From Verrucomicrobiia bacterium DG1235 (GTDB taxonomy: Bacteria; Verrucomicrobiota; Verrucomicrobiia; Opitutales; Opitutaceae): DNA of 64,000 nt. A program made the position numbers and the translations under genes. Location: assembly GCA_000155695.1 (NCBI GenBank), contig DS990592.1, positions 1,698,556 to 1,762,555 of the forward strand. The letters run 5' to 3'. The notes below the pieces were generated by a model. The model did no database searches. It had not been told where the DNA came from and worked only from the letters and a program-made list of their open reading frames with translations. Below are positions 27,301 to 35,604 of the stretch, in pieces. Position 1 is the first letter of the stretch. Each line of letters starts with the position of its first letter.

Positions 27301-28506
27301 ATGGCGAATATCAGCCGCGTAACGAAGAGTCTCGGAGTCGAGCATGAGTTCGCCACTACGCCGGCGATGAACGAAATCTTTCGCGATAGTCTCACCCGAT
27401 TCAGCAACGTCTGCAACGGTTGCTTCAAGACCATATATACACTCGGCATGAATCGAGCGAACGAGCTTGGCATACCTATTATCGTCACAGGACTTTCGCG
27501 CGGACAATTTTTCGAAACCCGACTCACCGGAAACCTATTCGAAAACGGTCGCTTCAGCCCCCAAGATGTAGACGAAGCAGTTCTTGAAGCTCGCAAACGC
27601 TACCATCGCGACGACGACGCCGTATCACGCTGCCTCGACGTTAGCAAATTTCAAGACGACTCGATTTTCGAAGAAATCCAATTCGTGGACTTCTACCGTT
27701 ACTGGGACGCGCCTCTGGAAGAAATCTACTCCTACCTCGATAGGCGTGTCCCGTGGATACGCCCCTCAGACACTGGCAGATCCACCAATTGCAGAGTAAA
27801 CGACGTCGGCATCTACATACACCAAAAGGAACGCGGTTTTCACAACTACTCACTGCCATACAGTTGGGATGTACGACTCGAACAAAAGAAACGTGAAGAA
27901 GCAATCGAAGAGCTTGACGACAAATTCGACCTCGCGGAAGTCAGGCAAATGCTCGCTGAAATCGGTTATGACGAAGATCGAATCGCCGCAGATGAAAACC
28001 GCGTCGAACTCGTAGCCTACTACGAAGCGGACAGTGAAATCGAAGCAAACAGTCTGCTAAAAACTCTCGAGCGACACCTGCCTCCCCAAATGCGACCGCG
28101 ACACATCGTACACATCGATTCGATGCCGTTAACCAAAAATGGAAAGGTAGACGAAGCAGCCCTGCCGCAGCCACTAGACAAGCGTCCAGATCAAGACGCG
28201 CCAATCATCGAGCCAAATGGTCCCGTTCAGGAACACGTATTCAGTATTTGGAGTCAAACCTTGAACCTTAAGACAATTAGCGTAACCGACAGCTTTTTTC
28301 AGCTTGGAGGAACCTCCCTCACAGCCATGGAAATAACTTTGCAGATCTGCCAGGACTTCGAGATCGATCTCCCGTTGCAGACGATATTCCAACACCCCAC
28401 CATCGCCCAGCTTTCCTCCAAAATTGAAAATACAATCCTCGAAGAAATTGAAAGCCTAAGCGAAGAAGATGCCAACAATCTCCTGAGCGAGGAAAGCCCA
28501 TCGTGA
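24310..28506 (+). CDS. NRPS module C-A-T with a PP-loop ATPase domain inserted in the adenylation domain
   Basis: The protein has 1398 residues. A condensation domain occupies about 20-450 with an intact HHLITDA at 149-155. An adenylation domain follows from about 475: A3 at 598-611 (YVIYTSGSTGQPKG), A5 with YNEYGPTECVVG, A8 with GRIDKQVKISGHRIELGEIE. After residue about 889 the domain is interrupted by some 340 residues carrying Cys899/902 and Cys919/922, PP-loop SGGKDS at 964-969 and Cys1035/1038. The adenylation domain resumes at VELVAYY (about 1232) with A10 Lys1279 in LTKNGKV. A carrier domain ends the protein (LGGTSL, Ser1336). The pocket read by eye is DLTKVGEVGK, close to the asparagine code. 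No epimerase is present. Confidence 0.92.
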   Translation: MPPNQSIKASSFLERITEDSGLTHSQIQIWVGQKVHPQSPFCNMAFGIEIEGEIDVETFEQAWAKVVSENSVLRTRILELKSVPQRSLTPPADFSLEKLDFSNHEQPANYFRSWARKRCSTLLPLEGKLVESAIVKLAPNAYAWYLNQHHLITDATSTVRLYQAISDAYEQLTEEQAAAVSNFEDYYEVSSKISDETAEIREHAKQHWSTKGTQTERLTPIYGRKGDAAQTESSRLEYQLDERQSERIRKLASEPELQSLFPDISTFAVFSTLLSAFLYRSSGQNAVSFDSPAANRSTRSAKNALGCFIEMFPLDLQVEEGATFRSLAAHCMEEIHSFLQNVSNGASSPSGSNTSNVVLNLFTLPFGSFAGCPTRAEWIHSGHIDGVYDFKLQVHDYNADGRYTLHFDLSESTFTAEDQQRIQFHFISMLDAMIENLDTPIAAVDILSESERNHLLIDYNRPSLAPIPTDTVIERIARQAAATPDRIALRQQSKTLTYKELWDQVEASARCLNSRGIGPESCVALIMPRSQETILSILAVLRAGAAYIPIDPTYPEERIAKILADSGANCHIKSFSELLDGNKRSELPPFPKSGDLAYVIYTSGSTGQPKGVEIEHRGLVDYIDWAEREYVRGEQLTYPLFTSLSFDLTVTSLFLPLVTGGELVVYPQTSAEVDSAVIDVINENTVDFIKLTPSHLSLLKQLDLKRSRISRLVLGGEDLKLSLASTIAAQFGHPVELYNEYGPTECVVGCMIHRFDPTSDFANESSVPIGRPADHVSLYLLNDRLQPVPEGAPGELCIARNGIARGYRNDPEKTALSFVANPYRPGERLYRTGDLARFSAKGVMTYLGRIDKQVKISGHRIELGEIEATLLRHPSVRNAFVSTRAPDIQTRPTGAAAHCTRCGLSSHYPNIVFNAEGVCSVCDSYHSIKGEASHYFSDPESLKELFKASRNKRRGNYDCMVFFSGGKDSAYALCQLVDMGLNVYAFTLDNGYLSDQAMANISRVTKSLGVEHEFATTPAMNEIFRDSLTRFSNVCNGCFKTIYTLGMNRANELGIPIIVTGLSRGQFFETRLTGNLFENGRFSPQDVDEAVLEARKRYHRDDDAVSRCLDVSKFQDDSIFEEIQFVDFYRYWDAPLEEIYSYLDRRVPWIRPSDTGRSTNCRVNDVGIYIHQKERGFHNYSLPYSWDVRLEQKKREEAIEELDDKFDLAEVRQMLAEIGYDEDRIAADENRVELVAYYEADSEIEANSLLKTLERHLPPQMRPRHIVHIDSMPLTKNGKVDEAALPQPLDKRPDQDAPIIEPNGPVQEHVFSIWSQTLNLKTISVTDSFFQLGGTSLTAMEITLQICQDFEIDLPLQTIFQHPTIAQLSSKIENTILEEIESLSEEDANNLLSEESPS
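26975..28000 (+). other. Inserted zinc-ribbon plus PP-loop (WbpG/AANH-like) domain within the NRPS adenylation domain
   Basis: Domain part of the NRPS above, about residues 889-1230. It starts with a four-Cys ribbon (CTRCGLSSHYPNIVFNAEG, then VCSVCDSYH). It continues with CMVFFSGGKDSAYALCQLVD, the PP-loop, then FTLDNGYLSDQAMANISRV and VCNGCFKTIY. This order is that of N-acetyl sugar amidotransferases (WbpG/PseA) and of related adenine-nucleotide alpha-hydrolase enzymes that adenylate a carbonyl and let ammonia or sulfide attack. The insertion lies between motifs A8 and A10, where methyltransferase domains sit in known interrupted adenylation domains. All Cys pairs and the PP-loop are intact, so activity is likely. 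Confidence 0.9.
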
Positions 28507-31500
28507 AAGCTGGCGAAGAACAACCAAACATTCCGCCGCGCCCAGCCCTCTCCGAACAGAAACGCCGACTGCTGGAGCAAAGATTAAACCGATCCTCAAG
28601 ATCCATAGGATTCAAAGACGACGGAATCCCGAAGCGTCCCCCAAACAACAAAACGCTCGCCTCGCTCGGCCAAGCCCGCATTTGGGTCCTAAATGATCTG
28701 AGCGAGAAGTCTCCATCCTACAATATTACGAGCAGCTTCGAAGTACTAAGCTCCATCGACAAATCAGCACTACGAATTGCTCTCAACAAGGTCGTCGAAC
28801 GACACGAACCTCTCCGCAGCACCTACCGTTTGGAGGATGGCGAAGTTATCCAACACGCAATACCCTCGCCCGAACTTGAGATTGACCAACAGAACTGCAA
28901 AGACCTCGCCTCCGCCCGTAGTTCGGCCCAGATATATGGGCGTATTCCCTTCGACGTGGAAACCGGACCACTTCTCCGGGTTGGCCTATTTACAGCCAGT
29001 CAAGAGCACCATGTACTCATCTTATCAATACATGATCTTGTTTTCGACAAATGGTCACTTAAGGTATTTTGGAACGAATTTAGCGAGTTCTACCGCCAAG
29101 CAACAGACAATACTATCGCGAAACTTGCGACCTTGCCCATCTCATACTCTGACTTCTCCCACTGGCAACGCCGATGGCTTGAAGAAGGAAATCGCAAGCG
29201 CCAAATTGAATACTGGAAGGAAAAGCTAAAGGCAACGCCACCGCCAATCCCACTGCCAACCGACTTTCCCTATCCGCAAACCATTGGAGACCCTGGGGGT
29301 CTAGAACGTTCCATTCTCGACGAGTCTACAAGTCGAAAAGCGAAAGAGTTCTCCGCCCAGAACGATGTATCCTTGTTTACAACATTTCTGCTTGGTTTCA
29401 GTATACTACTTAGCAGGTATTCAGAAACTGAAAACATATTAATATCTAGTCCCGTCGCTAATCGAAGAAAGAAAGAAACGGCAAACCTGATAGGCTTTTT
29501 CCTCAACACTCTAGTAGTTCGAGCTGATCTCACAGGAAATCCTACCGTACGCGAAGCCCTAGCGCGAACGCGACTCACTGTGCTAGAAGCGCTCGATAAT
29601 CAAGACCTCCCCACAGATGCAATTGTAGACGCGATCAAGCCCTCTCGCGTCACTGGACGCCATCCCTTGTTTCAAACCATGTTCGTTTATCAACGGGAAG
29701 ACGAAGGTACACCAAAGCTTAGCCTCAAGGACTGCCGCATCGAACCGATCTTCATCGAAACGAAAACCTCAAAATTCGATCTTAGCCTTTTCGTAGCTGA
29801 GTCTGGGAACGCCTTCGAAACAGTTGCCGAATACCGCACCGATATTTTCCAAGCCAAAACCATCCAGAAATTCCTCGAACACTTCAACGTCCTGATGGGC
29901 GACCTGGTTGCCAATCCCTCAAAACGCGCTCAAGAGCTGGAGATTCTTACCCCCGAGGAACGAACCAAACTCCTTCACAATCACAAGAATTCCGCTTTCG
30001 GCAATCAACCGAAAGAAACCTTACCTGAAGCGATACTATCCTTCGCCTCCACCCGGCCAAAAACTATTGCTATCACCGGGCCGAACTCGACTTTCACCTA
30101 TCAGGAACTCGAAAAAAGAACAGCCGGACTGGCCCGAGCGCTCGTTGAGCTCCCTCGAAATGAAGATGCTCCTGTCGGAATATTTTTAGAGCGTTCGCCT
30201 GAAGCTATCATCGCTATTATCGCCGCACTTCGTTCGGGCGCGGCCTATCTCCCTCTCGACCCTCATTATCCAAAGAAGCGAAACCAGAGCATCATTCAAG
30301 ACGCCCTGCCTTTCGCGTTTATCGCTAGCCAGAGCGAGTCGTCTACCATCAAAGAAGTATCCAACTCTCCAATACTTTCCATTCTCCATTCAAATTCGTC
30401 CAATACTCAACTACCTAAGCTAAGCGTAGACAATAACGCCTACCTGATCTACACTTCCGGCTCGAGCGGCCAACCTAAAGGAGTCATGGTCACCCATCGA
30501 AACCTAAGCTATTCCACGCTTTCCCGTACCCATTTTTATCCGACACCACCAAGTCGATACCTACTAGTGTCAAGCCTTGCATTCGATAGTTCAGTCGCCG
30601 GCATCTTCTGGACACTCTCGACAGGTAATACCTTGGTGACATTAGGCGCAGGACTTGAACGAGAACCGGACGCGATAAGAGAAGCCGTTAGACGATTCCA
30701 AGCGACACACCTTCTCTGCATTCCAACACTCTTTCGCGAAGTCATTGCCGCAGACTTTGATAAACTAAGCACACTCAACACCGCAATCGTAGCCGGCGAA
30801 TCCTGCCCACCAGAGCTCGCAAAGACACACTACCGTAGACTGCCTAATTGTTCCCTCTACAATGAATACGGTCCAACTGAGACCACAGTCTGGTGCACCG
30901 CTACAAAACTAGATAAGGATTCTCCAACAACGATTGGAGTCGCAATTCCGTACTACGAAATCCACGTGCTTTCGCCTCATCAGCAAACCCTACCAAGCGG
31001 GGTTCCCGGCGAGCTATGCGTCTCCGGGCCAGGAGTAGCAAAAGGTTATCTCAATCAATCAGACCTCACCAAAAAACGCTTTCCTACCATAACTCTCCCG
31101 GACGGACGACGAATCCGAATGTACCGCACCGGGGACAAGGTTAAGCGACTTCACAATGGCGAGCTCGAATATCTCGGACGAATCGACGGACAAATCAAAG
31201 TTAACGGCTTCCGCTTCGAGCCTGGTGAGACCGAAACAGCTCTCGATGCTTGTCCAAATATTGTAGCATCAAACGCCCGGCTCATTTCGAACGAACACAA
31301 CGATCCGAACACGGCCAGGCTCGTCGGATATATCGTCACCGATTCCAAGTTCGATGGAGACTTCAAAGCCTTGAAAGCAAGGCTCTCCAATACGCTTCCC
31401 ATACAAGCCATCCCAACCCAGTTCGTTTTAATCGATGCCATTCCTCGCCTACCTAACGGAAAAATAGACTACAAAAAACTTCCCGTCCCAGACGTCCGCG

Positions 31501-32561
31501 AGAACACCGCTGCCAGTTTTGAGAAACCAACGACTCCCACAGAAAGGAAATTGGTAGAGATTTGGAAAGAAGCCCTCGACATCGAAAGAGTTTCAACGAA
31601 CGATAATTTCTTCGACCTTGGAGGAACCTCACTGCAAGCGATACGCATCTTCTCAAAAATCCGAACTGCCTTCGAGGCTAGTTTGTCTTCGAGTCGGCTT
31701 CTTCAAGCGCCCACCGTCGCTCACTTGGCAAGGCTTCTGGACGAAGAGAGCCGACCCAAAGCGAGCAAATGCCTCGTCCCCCTCAAGACTAAGGGAAATC
31801 TCACCCCCATCTTTCTAATCCACTCCGGAGGGCTACAGGTTCTCTTCTACAAAGACTTGGCGAAACGTATCGACGATCGAATCCCACTCTACGGCCTCCA
31901 AGCCGTCGGACACGATGGAAGCGAGAAACCCCTTACTCGTATCCAGGATATGGCGACTCGATACTTAAGCGAAATTGAGGAAATACATCCTCATGGACCC
32001 TTTATATTCCTCGGCCACTGTTTCGGAGTCACCGTTGCTTTAGAAATGGCGCGACAACTGCAATCCAGAAACAAGGACGTTCCTCTTGTAGTTTCAATCG
32101 ATGGTGAAGCTCCCTATTCACTGGATCATCAAACGCCAGCGCCAGCCCCGTTATTTCCGAACTATCCGAAAGGTCTCAGATTCCTCCGTATCAAAGTGCG
32201 GCAGCTCAGACACGCAATCAGAAAAACTAGAACAAATTTCATCTATCGTTTTGGATCTGAGGAAAGCAAAGAGTTAATCCTCTTAAAACGTACGCGCTCT
32301 GCAATAGGCAAAGCGTTTAGCGGATATCGAGAGTCGCCCTACTCGCAACCGGTTCTCGGCTTTCGTTGTCTTGATTCCGACAAGTATGCCAACCATTCGG
32401 AAAAGGATTGGAGACGAGCCGCTCCTAATATAGAAATGCATCACATCGCCTGTCGACACGAGGAGCTTATTTCCGAGCCTACGGTCCAAAAGACTGCTGC
32501 AATCATCAATCGCAAACTGGCAAGCCTCCCCCCCTATGCCAGCCTACAAGCAGAGGATTGA
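28503..32561 (+). CDS. Terminal NRPS module C-A-T-TE with HD-type condensation site and Cys thioesterase
   Basis: The protein has 1352 residues and a GTG start overlapping the previous stop. After about 50 residues comes a condensation domain whose core reads HDLVFDKWS at 177-185, so the second His of HHxxxDG is Asp178. The adenylation domain has YLIYTSGSSGQPKG (A3), YNEYGPTETTVW (A5), MYRTGD (A7), GRIDGQIKVNGFRFEPGE (A8) and RLPNGKIDYKK (A10). A carrier domain follows (LGGTSLQAI, Ser1043). The C-terminal alpha/beta hydrolase has GHCFG at 1171-1175, with Cys1173 where thioesterases usually have Ser. The pocket read by eye is DSALIAEVWK, which I cannot assign. The domain should release the product, possibly by cyclisation. 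Confidence 0.9.
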   Translation: MKAGEEQPNIPPRPALSEQKRRLLEQRLNRSSRSIGFKDDGIPKRPPNNKTLASLGQARIWVLNDLSEKSPSYNITSSFEVLSSIDKSALRIALNKVVERHEPLRSTYRLEDGEVIQHAIPSPELEIDQQNCKDLASARSSAQIYGRIPFDVETGPLLRVGLFTASQEHHVLILSIHDLVFDKWSLKVFWNEFSEFYRQATDNTIAKLATLPISYSDFSHWQRRWLEEGNRKRQIEYWKEKLKATPPPIPLPTDFPYPQTIGDPGGLERSILDESTSRKAKEFSAQNDVSLFTTFLLGFSILLSRYSETENILISSPVANRRKKETANLIGFFLNTLVVRADLTGNPTVREALARTRLTVLEALDNQDLPTDAIVDAIKPSRVTGRHPLFQTMFVYQREDEGTPKLSLKDCRIEPIFIETKTSKFDLSLFVAESGNAFETVAEYRTDIFQAKTIQKFLEHFNVLMGDLVANPSKRAQELEILTPEERTKLLHNHKNSAFGNQPKETLPEAILSFASTRPKTIAITGPNSTFTYQELEKRTAGLARALVELPRNEDAPVGIFLERSPEAIIAIIAALRSGAAYLPLDPHYPKKRNQSIIQDALPFAFIASQSESSTIKEVSNSPILSILHSNSSNTQLPKLSVDNNAYLIYTSGSSGQPKGVMVTHRNLSYSTLSRTHFYPTPPSRYLLVSSLAFDSSVAGIFWTLSTGNTLVTLGAGLEREPDAIREAVRRFQATHLLCIPTLFREVIAADFDKLSTLNTAIVAGESCPPELAKTHYRRLPNCSLYNEYGPTETTVWCTATKLDKDSPTTIGVAIPYYEIHVLSPHQQTLPSGVPGELCVSGPGVAKGYLNQSDLTKKRFPTITLPDGRRIRMYRTGDKVKRLHNGELEYLGRIDGQIKVNGFRFEPGETETALDACPNIVASNARLISNEHNDPNTARLVGYIVTDSKFDGDFKALKARLSNTLPIQAIPTQFVLIDAIPRLPNGKIDYKKLPVPDVRENTAASFEKPTTPTERKLVEIWKEALDIERVSTNDNFFDLGGTSLQAIRIFSKIRTAFEASLSSSRLLQAPTVAHLARLLDEESRPKASKCLVPLKTKGNLTPIFLIHSGGLQVLFYKDLAKRIDDRIPLYGLQAVGHDGSEKPLTRIQDMATRYLSEIEEIHPHGPFIFLGHCFGVTVALEMARQLQSRNKDVPLVVSIDGEAPYSLDHQTPAPAPLFPNYPKGLRFLRIKVRQLRHAIRKTRTNFIYRFGSEESKELILLKRTRSAIGKAFSGYRESPYSQPVLGFRCLDSDKYANHSEKDWRRAAPNIEMHHIACRHEELISEPTVQKTAAIINRKLASLPPYASLQAED

Positions 32562-32567
32562 ATTCGT

Positions 32568-33698
32568 ATGGATGCACCGGTAGCAATTGCCAAACTCGAC
32601 GCTGGTCTCGCCTCCATTTGGCCCTGTAAGCTCGCTTTAGACGAAGTTCGAAAACTACTCGCCTTGGCAGTTCACGCTCAACTTGCGAGAAAAACTGCAG
32701 AAGCGATACTTACTCTCGATCATACCTGCGTTTGCGAAGAATCCATAAGGCTTGCGCAATCCGCCGTCGACGCCTGCCAATCCATCAGCGACTACTCATC
32801 GAGCGCCCAAGACAAGCTAGGTGAGGTCTTCGAGCGCCAAGGAGTTAAGGCCTGCCAAAGCCAGAAAAAAACTAAATTAGCAGAACTTCAACACCAGCAA
32901 CTATTTATCCGAATCGGTAGGGACAAAATCGATCAGGCTATTGAAATCGCTACAACCAATGGATTCTATAAAGCTCATAATATCTCCGGTGCAAACTGGG
33001 AATGCTACAAGAGGTTCAATAAAAGGATCGATCTCATTAAACGCGACGATGTGACAACGCGCCTTCGCCTCGCTTGGCATCCCAATAAAGTATATAATCG
33101 AATTCCCCAATTTCTCCGTCCGGCTACAAAGAGTGTCGAGCCCATCCGACTTTCCGCGAAACTATGGTGGATCTCCTTGCTTACCTCTCCTATTTTTAGT
33201 CTAGCGAAGAAACGCAGCCGGCAGGACAAACAAACCGATTGGCCCTTTCTAGGCACTCCGATGGAACTCATACCATCCCTTCTCGAGTTCGCCAACATCA
33301 CCCCCTCCGATACGCTACTCGACATCGGGTGTGGCGACGGAAGAATCGTTCTCGAAGCCGCCAAAACCTACGGATGTAAATCTATCGGCATCGAAAAAGA
33401 CCCGGACCTAGCCAATTTAGCAAAAAAACGGGTAGAAAGTGCAGACTTCCAAAACCAGGTAACGATCATCAGTGGGGTTGCGACAGAATTGAGTTACACG
33501 GACGTTTCAGTGGTGTTTCTATTCCTTCCCGTAAGAAGCATCACGAATCTCATCGATTCTCTTTTAGAGAAACTTACTCCCGGATCACGCATTATAGTGC
33601 ACGAACAAGCAGACCTTCCCAATAGTTTGAAGCCGTCTGCCTCAGTTCCTTTCTTCTGTAAATCAGGCATCACAGTAGCTCATATTTGGATCGTTTAG
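32568..33698 (+). CDS. Class I SAM-dependent methyltransferase with unrecognised N-terminal domain
   Basis: The protein has 376 residues. From about residue 235 there is a SAM-binding fold: LLDIGCGDGRIVLEAAKTYG (motif I), SIGIEKDPDLA (motif II) and VVFLFLPV. The first 220 residues are helical-looking, with several Cys and Lys, and I do not recognise them. It starts six bases after the terminal NRPS gene and is the last gene of the plus-strand run, so it likely tailors the peptide or its carrier-bound precursor by N-, O- or C-methylation. Target and regiochemistry cannot be read. The following 171 bases (33699-33869) are AT-rich and without a gene. Confidence 0.78.
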   Translation: MDAPVAIAKLDAGLASIWPCKLALDEVRKLLALAVHAQLARKTAEAILTLDHTCVCEESIRLAQSAVDACQSISDYSSSAQDKLGEVFERQGVKACQSQKKTKLAELQHQQLFIRIGRDKIDQAIEIATTNGFYKAHNISGANWECYKRFNKRIDLIKRDDVTTRLRLAWHPNKVYNRIPQFLRPATKSVEPIRLSAKLWWISLLTSPIFSLAKKRSRQDKQTDWPFLGTPMELIPSLLEFANITPSDTLLDIGCGDGRIVLEAAKTYGCKSIGIEKDPDLANLAKKRVESADFQNQVTIISGVATELSYTDVSVVFLFLPVRSITNLIDSLLEKLTPGSRIIVHEQADLPNSLKPSASVPFFCKSGITVAHIWIV

Positions 33699-33869
33699 CA
33701 TGCTGCCAGACCATCTCTTTCCGCAAAGCGCTCTAATAAAAACCCTCCCATACCTTATAATCCAAATATTAAATAATCGATTTTTATATCTTTTTGATGC
33801 GCAAAATCACAGTGCCATCAGAGAATAAATGACCTTATCTGATACCGGACCAATGCTCGGCGAACAAAT

Positions 33870-35513
33870 CTACTCTTCGCGACTCGCTGCACTATCAAAT
33901 TCATAAATTTCCCCCGAACGAACATCAATCTCCATAATCGTCGATCGGTCGATTTCGACAATTCTTTCACCATTGAAATAACTCGTCACCCTACTTACAT
34001 TAATTGATTTCACGCCTGCCAAATCGGATATTGGATAGTCTATCGAAGATGTCCAAAAAGTAGCAGGAGGTTTCATCATAGAAAGAATCCTTTTCTGCCA
34101 ATTTTGGCCGTTTGAATCAGTCAAATAACTCACGAGAAAACGAGCAAGGCGCTCCCTACTTTCTTGGCTTACTTTCTGCTCAGGCAACGCGCTTTCAAGC
34201 TCTCTTATTTCTTCCGTAGATTTTGCGCTAGATATTGAAACAGCCAGACGCTTATTGCCCGTAGCTCCATAGGACCTAAGCAATTGCGGCTCTTCATATA
34301 TATCACCGAAAATTGAAAAAGAGAACACATCTCGATAAGGCGAAAAGAAATTTGGAGGCAGAGTCCGCGTTTCACCATCTTCTAGAACCGCTTCAAACGT
34401 GAAATTATAGTCGAGCCCCGTATCGAACCACGCCAGTGAAGGAGGACGCGCCCAAAATGAGATTCCAGCGATCAAGACTATACTCGTCAGAGCGTGGATC
34501 CCTCCAAAAACGCTGGTATCCGACGATCTCTCATTTCGAAAGAAAACAAGCCAAAGCGTGCATATCAAAACAATCCACTGCCAAAACAAAAATCCAGACA
34601 ACAGGAATACACCAATATGAAAACACACCCATACGACTATCAACACCCTAAAGATCTTTCGCTTAAAAAGTATAACGAGCCCGCCTAACTCCGCGGCTAG
34701 GGTTGCCAGCAATAAAAGTGGATTAAACTTCAAAAGAACTTGTACAACCTTCGATACGGTATCGGTAGATAGAGTATCCAGCCAGCCATGGGCGTGGGCT
34801 GCTACAAAAAACAGACCCACTTGATTAGTCTGTGCCCAATCCATCTTCAACTTACCTAAACCGGGATAGAAATAGTGTCCCGCGATCAAGCTGCATACTA
34901 AGACCAGAAATCCATCGATTCTACGCCAGCCCGTCAGCGAGGACAAAATATGCCAAGAACTAACAAGCATCAGACACTCGACCAATAGCGACTCAACCGG
35001 GGCCTTGAAACCCAACCCAAACGGGAAGTTGAATTGCGAATGAATTGTTGAAACCCACCACAAAAAGAGAACAAGAAAGAACGGACGCCAAACAACCCCT
35101 AAAGCTAAGACTACTAGCAACGACCGCTCCAAGGTATGAAATCGACCATAATACAGATTGTAACCATAGAAGGAAAAACTCCACACGACTACTATCGTTA
35201 TTACTAAACTGAATACCCGAAGCTCTTTACCATTGCTCAATTCCCGCCAACTCGCGGTCAAACTCATTGGTGAACCCTTCAGTCTCTGAAAGCAGAGTAT
35301 CACAAGAATCGCTACAAATAACGGTATGCCCTCGATCGCAGCAGCGAATAGAAAAGATTTCTCAAAAAAAGCGCCCTCTTCCAATTCGCTCGAATATCCC
35401 AACAAAGAGCGAAATACTAAAAAGCAGACTAGCAGCGACAGAGTTCTAATCGCGACTCCCGACCAACGAACATATACACTACTAGAACTCGAATCACTTC
35501 TCTCGCTAAGCAT
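33870..35513 (-). CDS. Polytopic membrane protein, HTTM/vitamin K-carboxylase-like (tentative)
   Basis: The protein has 547 residues. Roughly ten hydrophobic segments fill residues 20-350, then comes a soluble C-terminal domain of about 190 residues with EVLEDGETRTLPPNFFSPYR. The piece HYFYPGLGKLKMDWAQ, followed by HAHGWL, resembles the HTTM group of gamma-carboxylase-like membrane proteins. I am not certain of this assignment. It lies 91 bases after the ABC exporter gene on the same strand and ends facing the NRPS operon, with noticeably AT-rich coding sequence. A role in export or modification of the NRPS product is possible but unsupported by motif evidence. Confidence 0.5.
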   Translation of the reverse strand: MLSERSDSSSSSVYVRWSGVAIRTLSLLVCFLVFRSLLGYSSELEEGAFFEKSFLFAAAIEGIPLFVAILVILCFQRLKGSPMSLTASWRELSNGKELRVFSLVITIVVVWSFSFYGYNLYYGRFHTLERSLLVVLALGVVWRPFFLVLFLWWVSTIHSQFNFPFGLGFKAPVESLLVECLMLVSSWHILSSLTGWRRIDGFLVLVCSLIAGHYFYPGLGKLKMDWAQTNQVGLFFVAAHAHGWLDTLSTDTVSKVVQVLLKFNPLLLLATLAAELGGLVILFKRKIFRVLIVVWVCFHIGVFLLSGFLFWQWIVLICTLWLVFFRNERSSDTSVFGGIHALTSIVLIAGISFWARPPSLAWFDTGLDYNFTFEAVLEDGETRTLPPNFFSPYRDVFSFSIFGDIYEEPQLLRSYGATGNKRLAVSISSAKSTEEIRELESALPEQKVSQESRERLARFLVSYLTDSNGQNWQKRILSMMKPPATFWTSSIDYPISDLAGVKSINVSRVTSYFNGERIVEIDRSTIMEIDVRSGEIYEFDSAASREE

Positions 35514-35604
35514 AGGCTACTAGAATGAGAGAACACAAACCAAGCACCGACTTAACAAGGATATTCGCATCTCCTGAATACAGTTGAATCAGACAGATGC
35601 TTTT

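Noticed and set aside
28503-29900. Heterocyclisation (Cy) domain in the second NRPS
   Set aside because: The motif HDLVFDKWS has three residues between the Asp residues, not the four of DxxxxDxxS, and the first His is kept; it is a divergent condensation domain.
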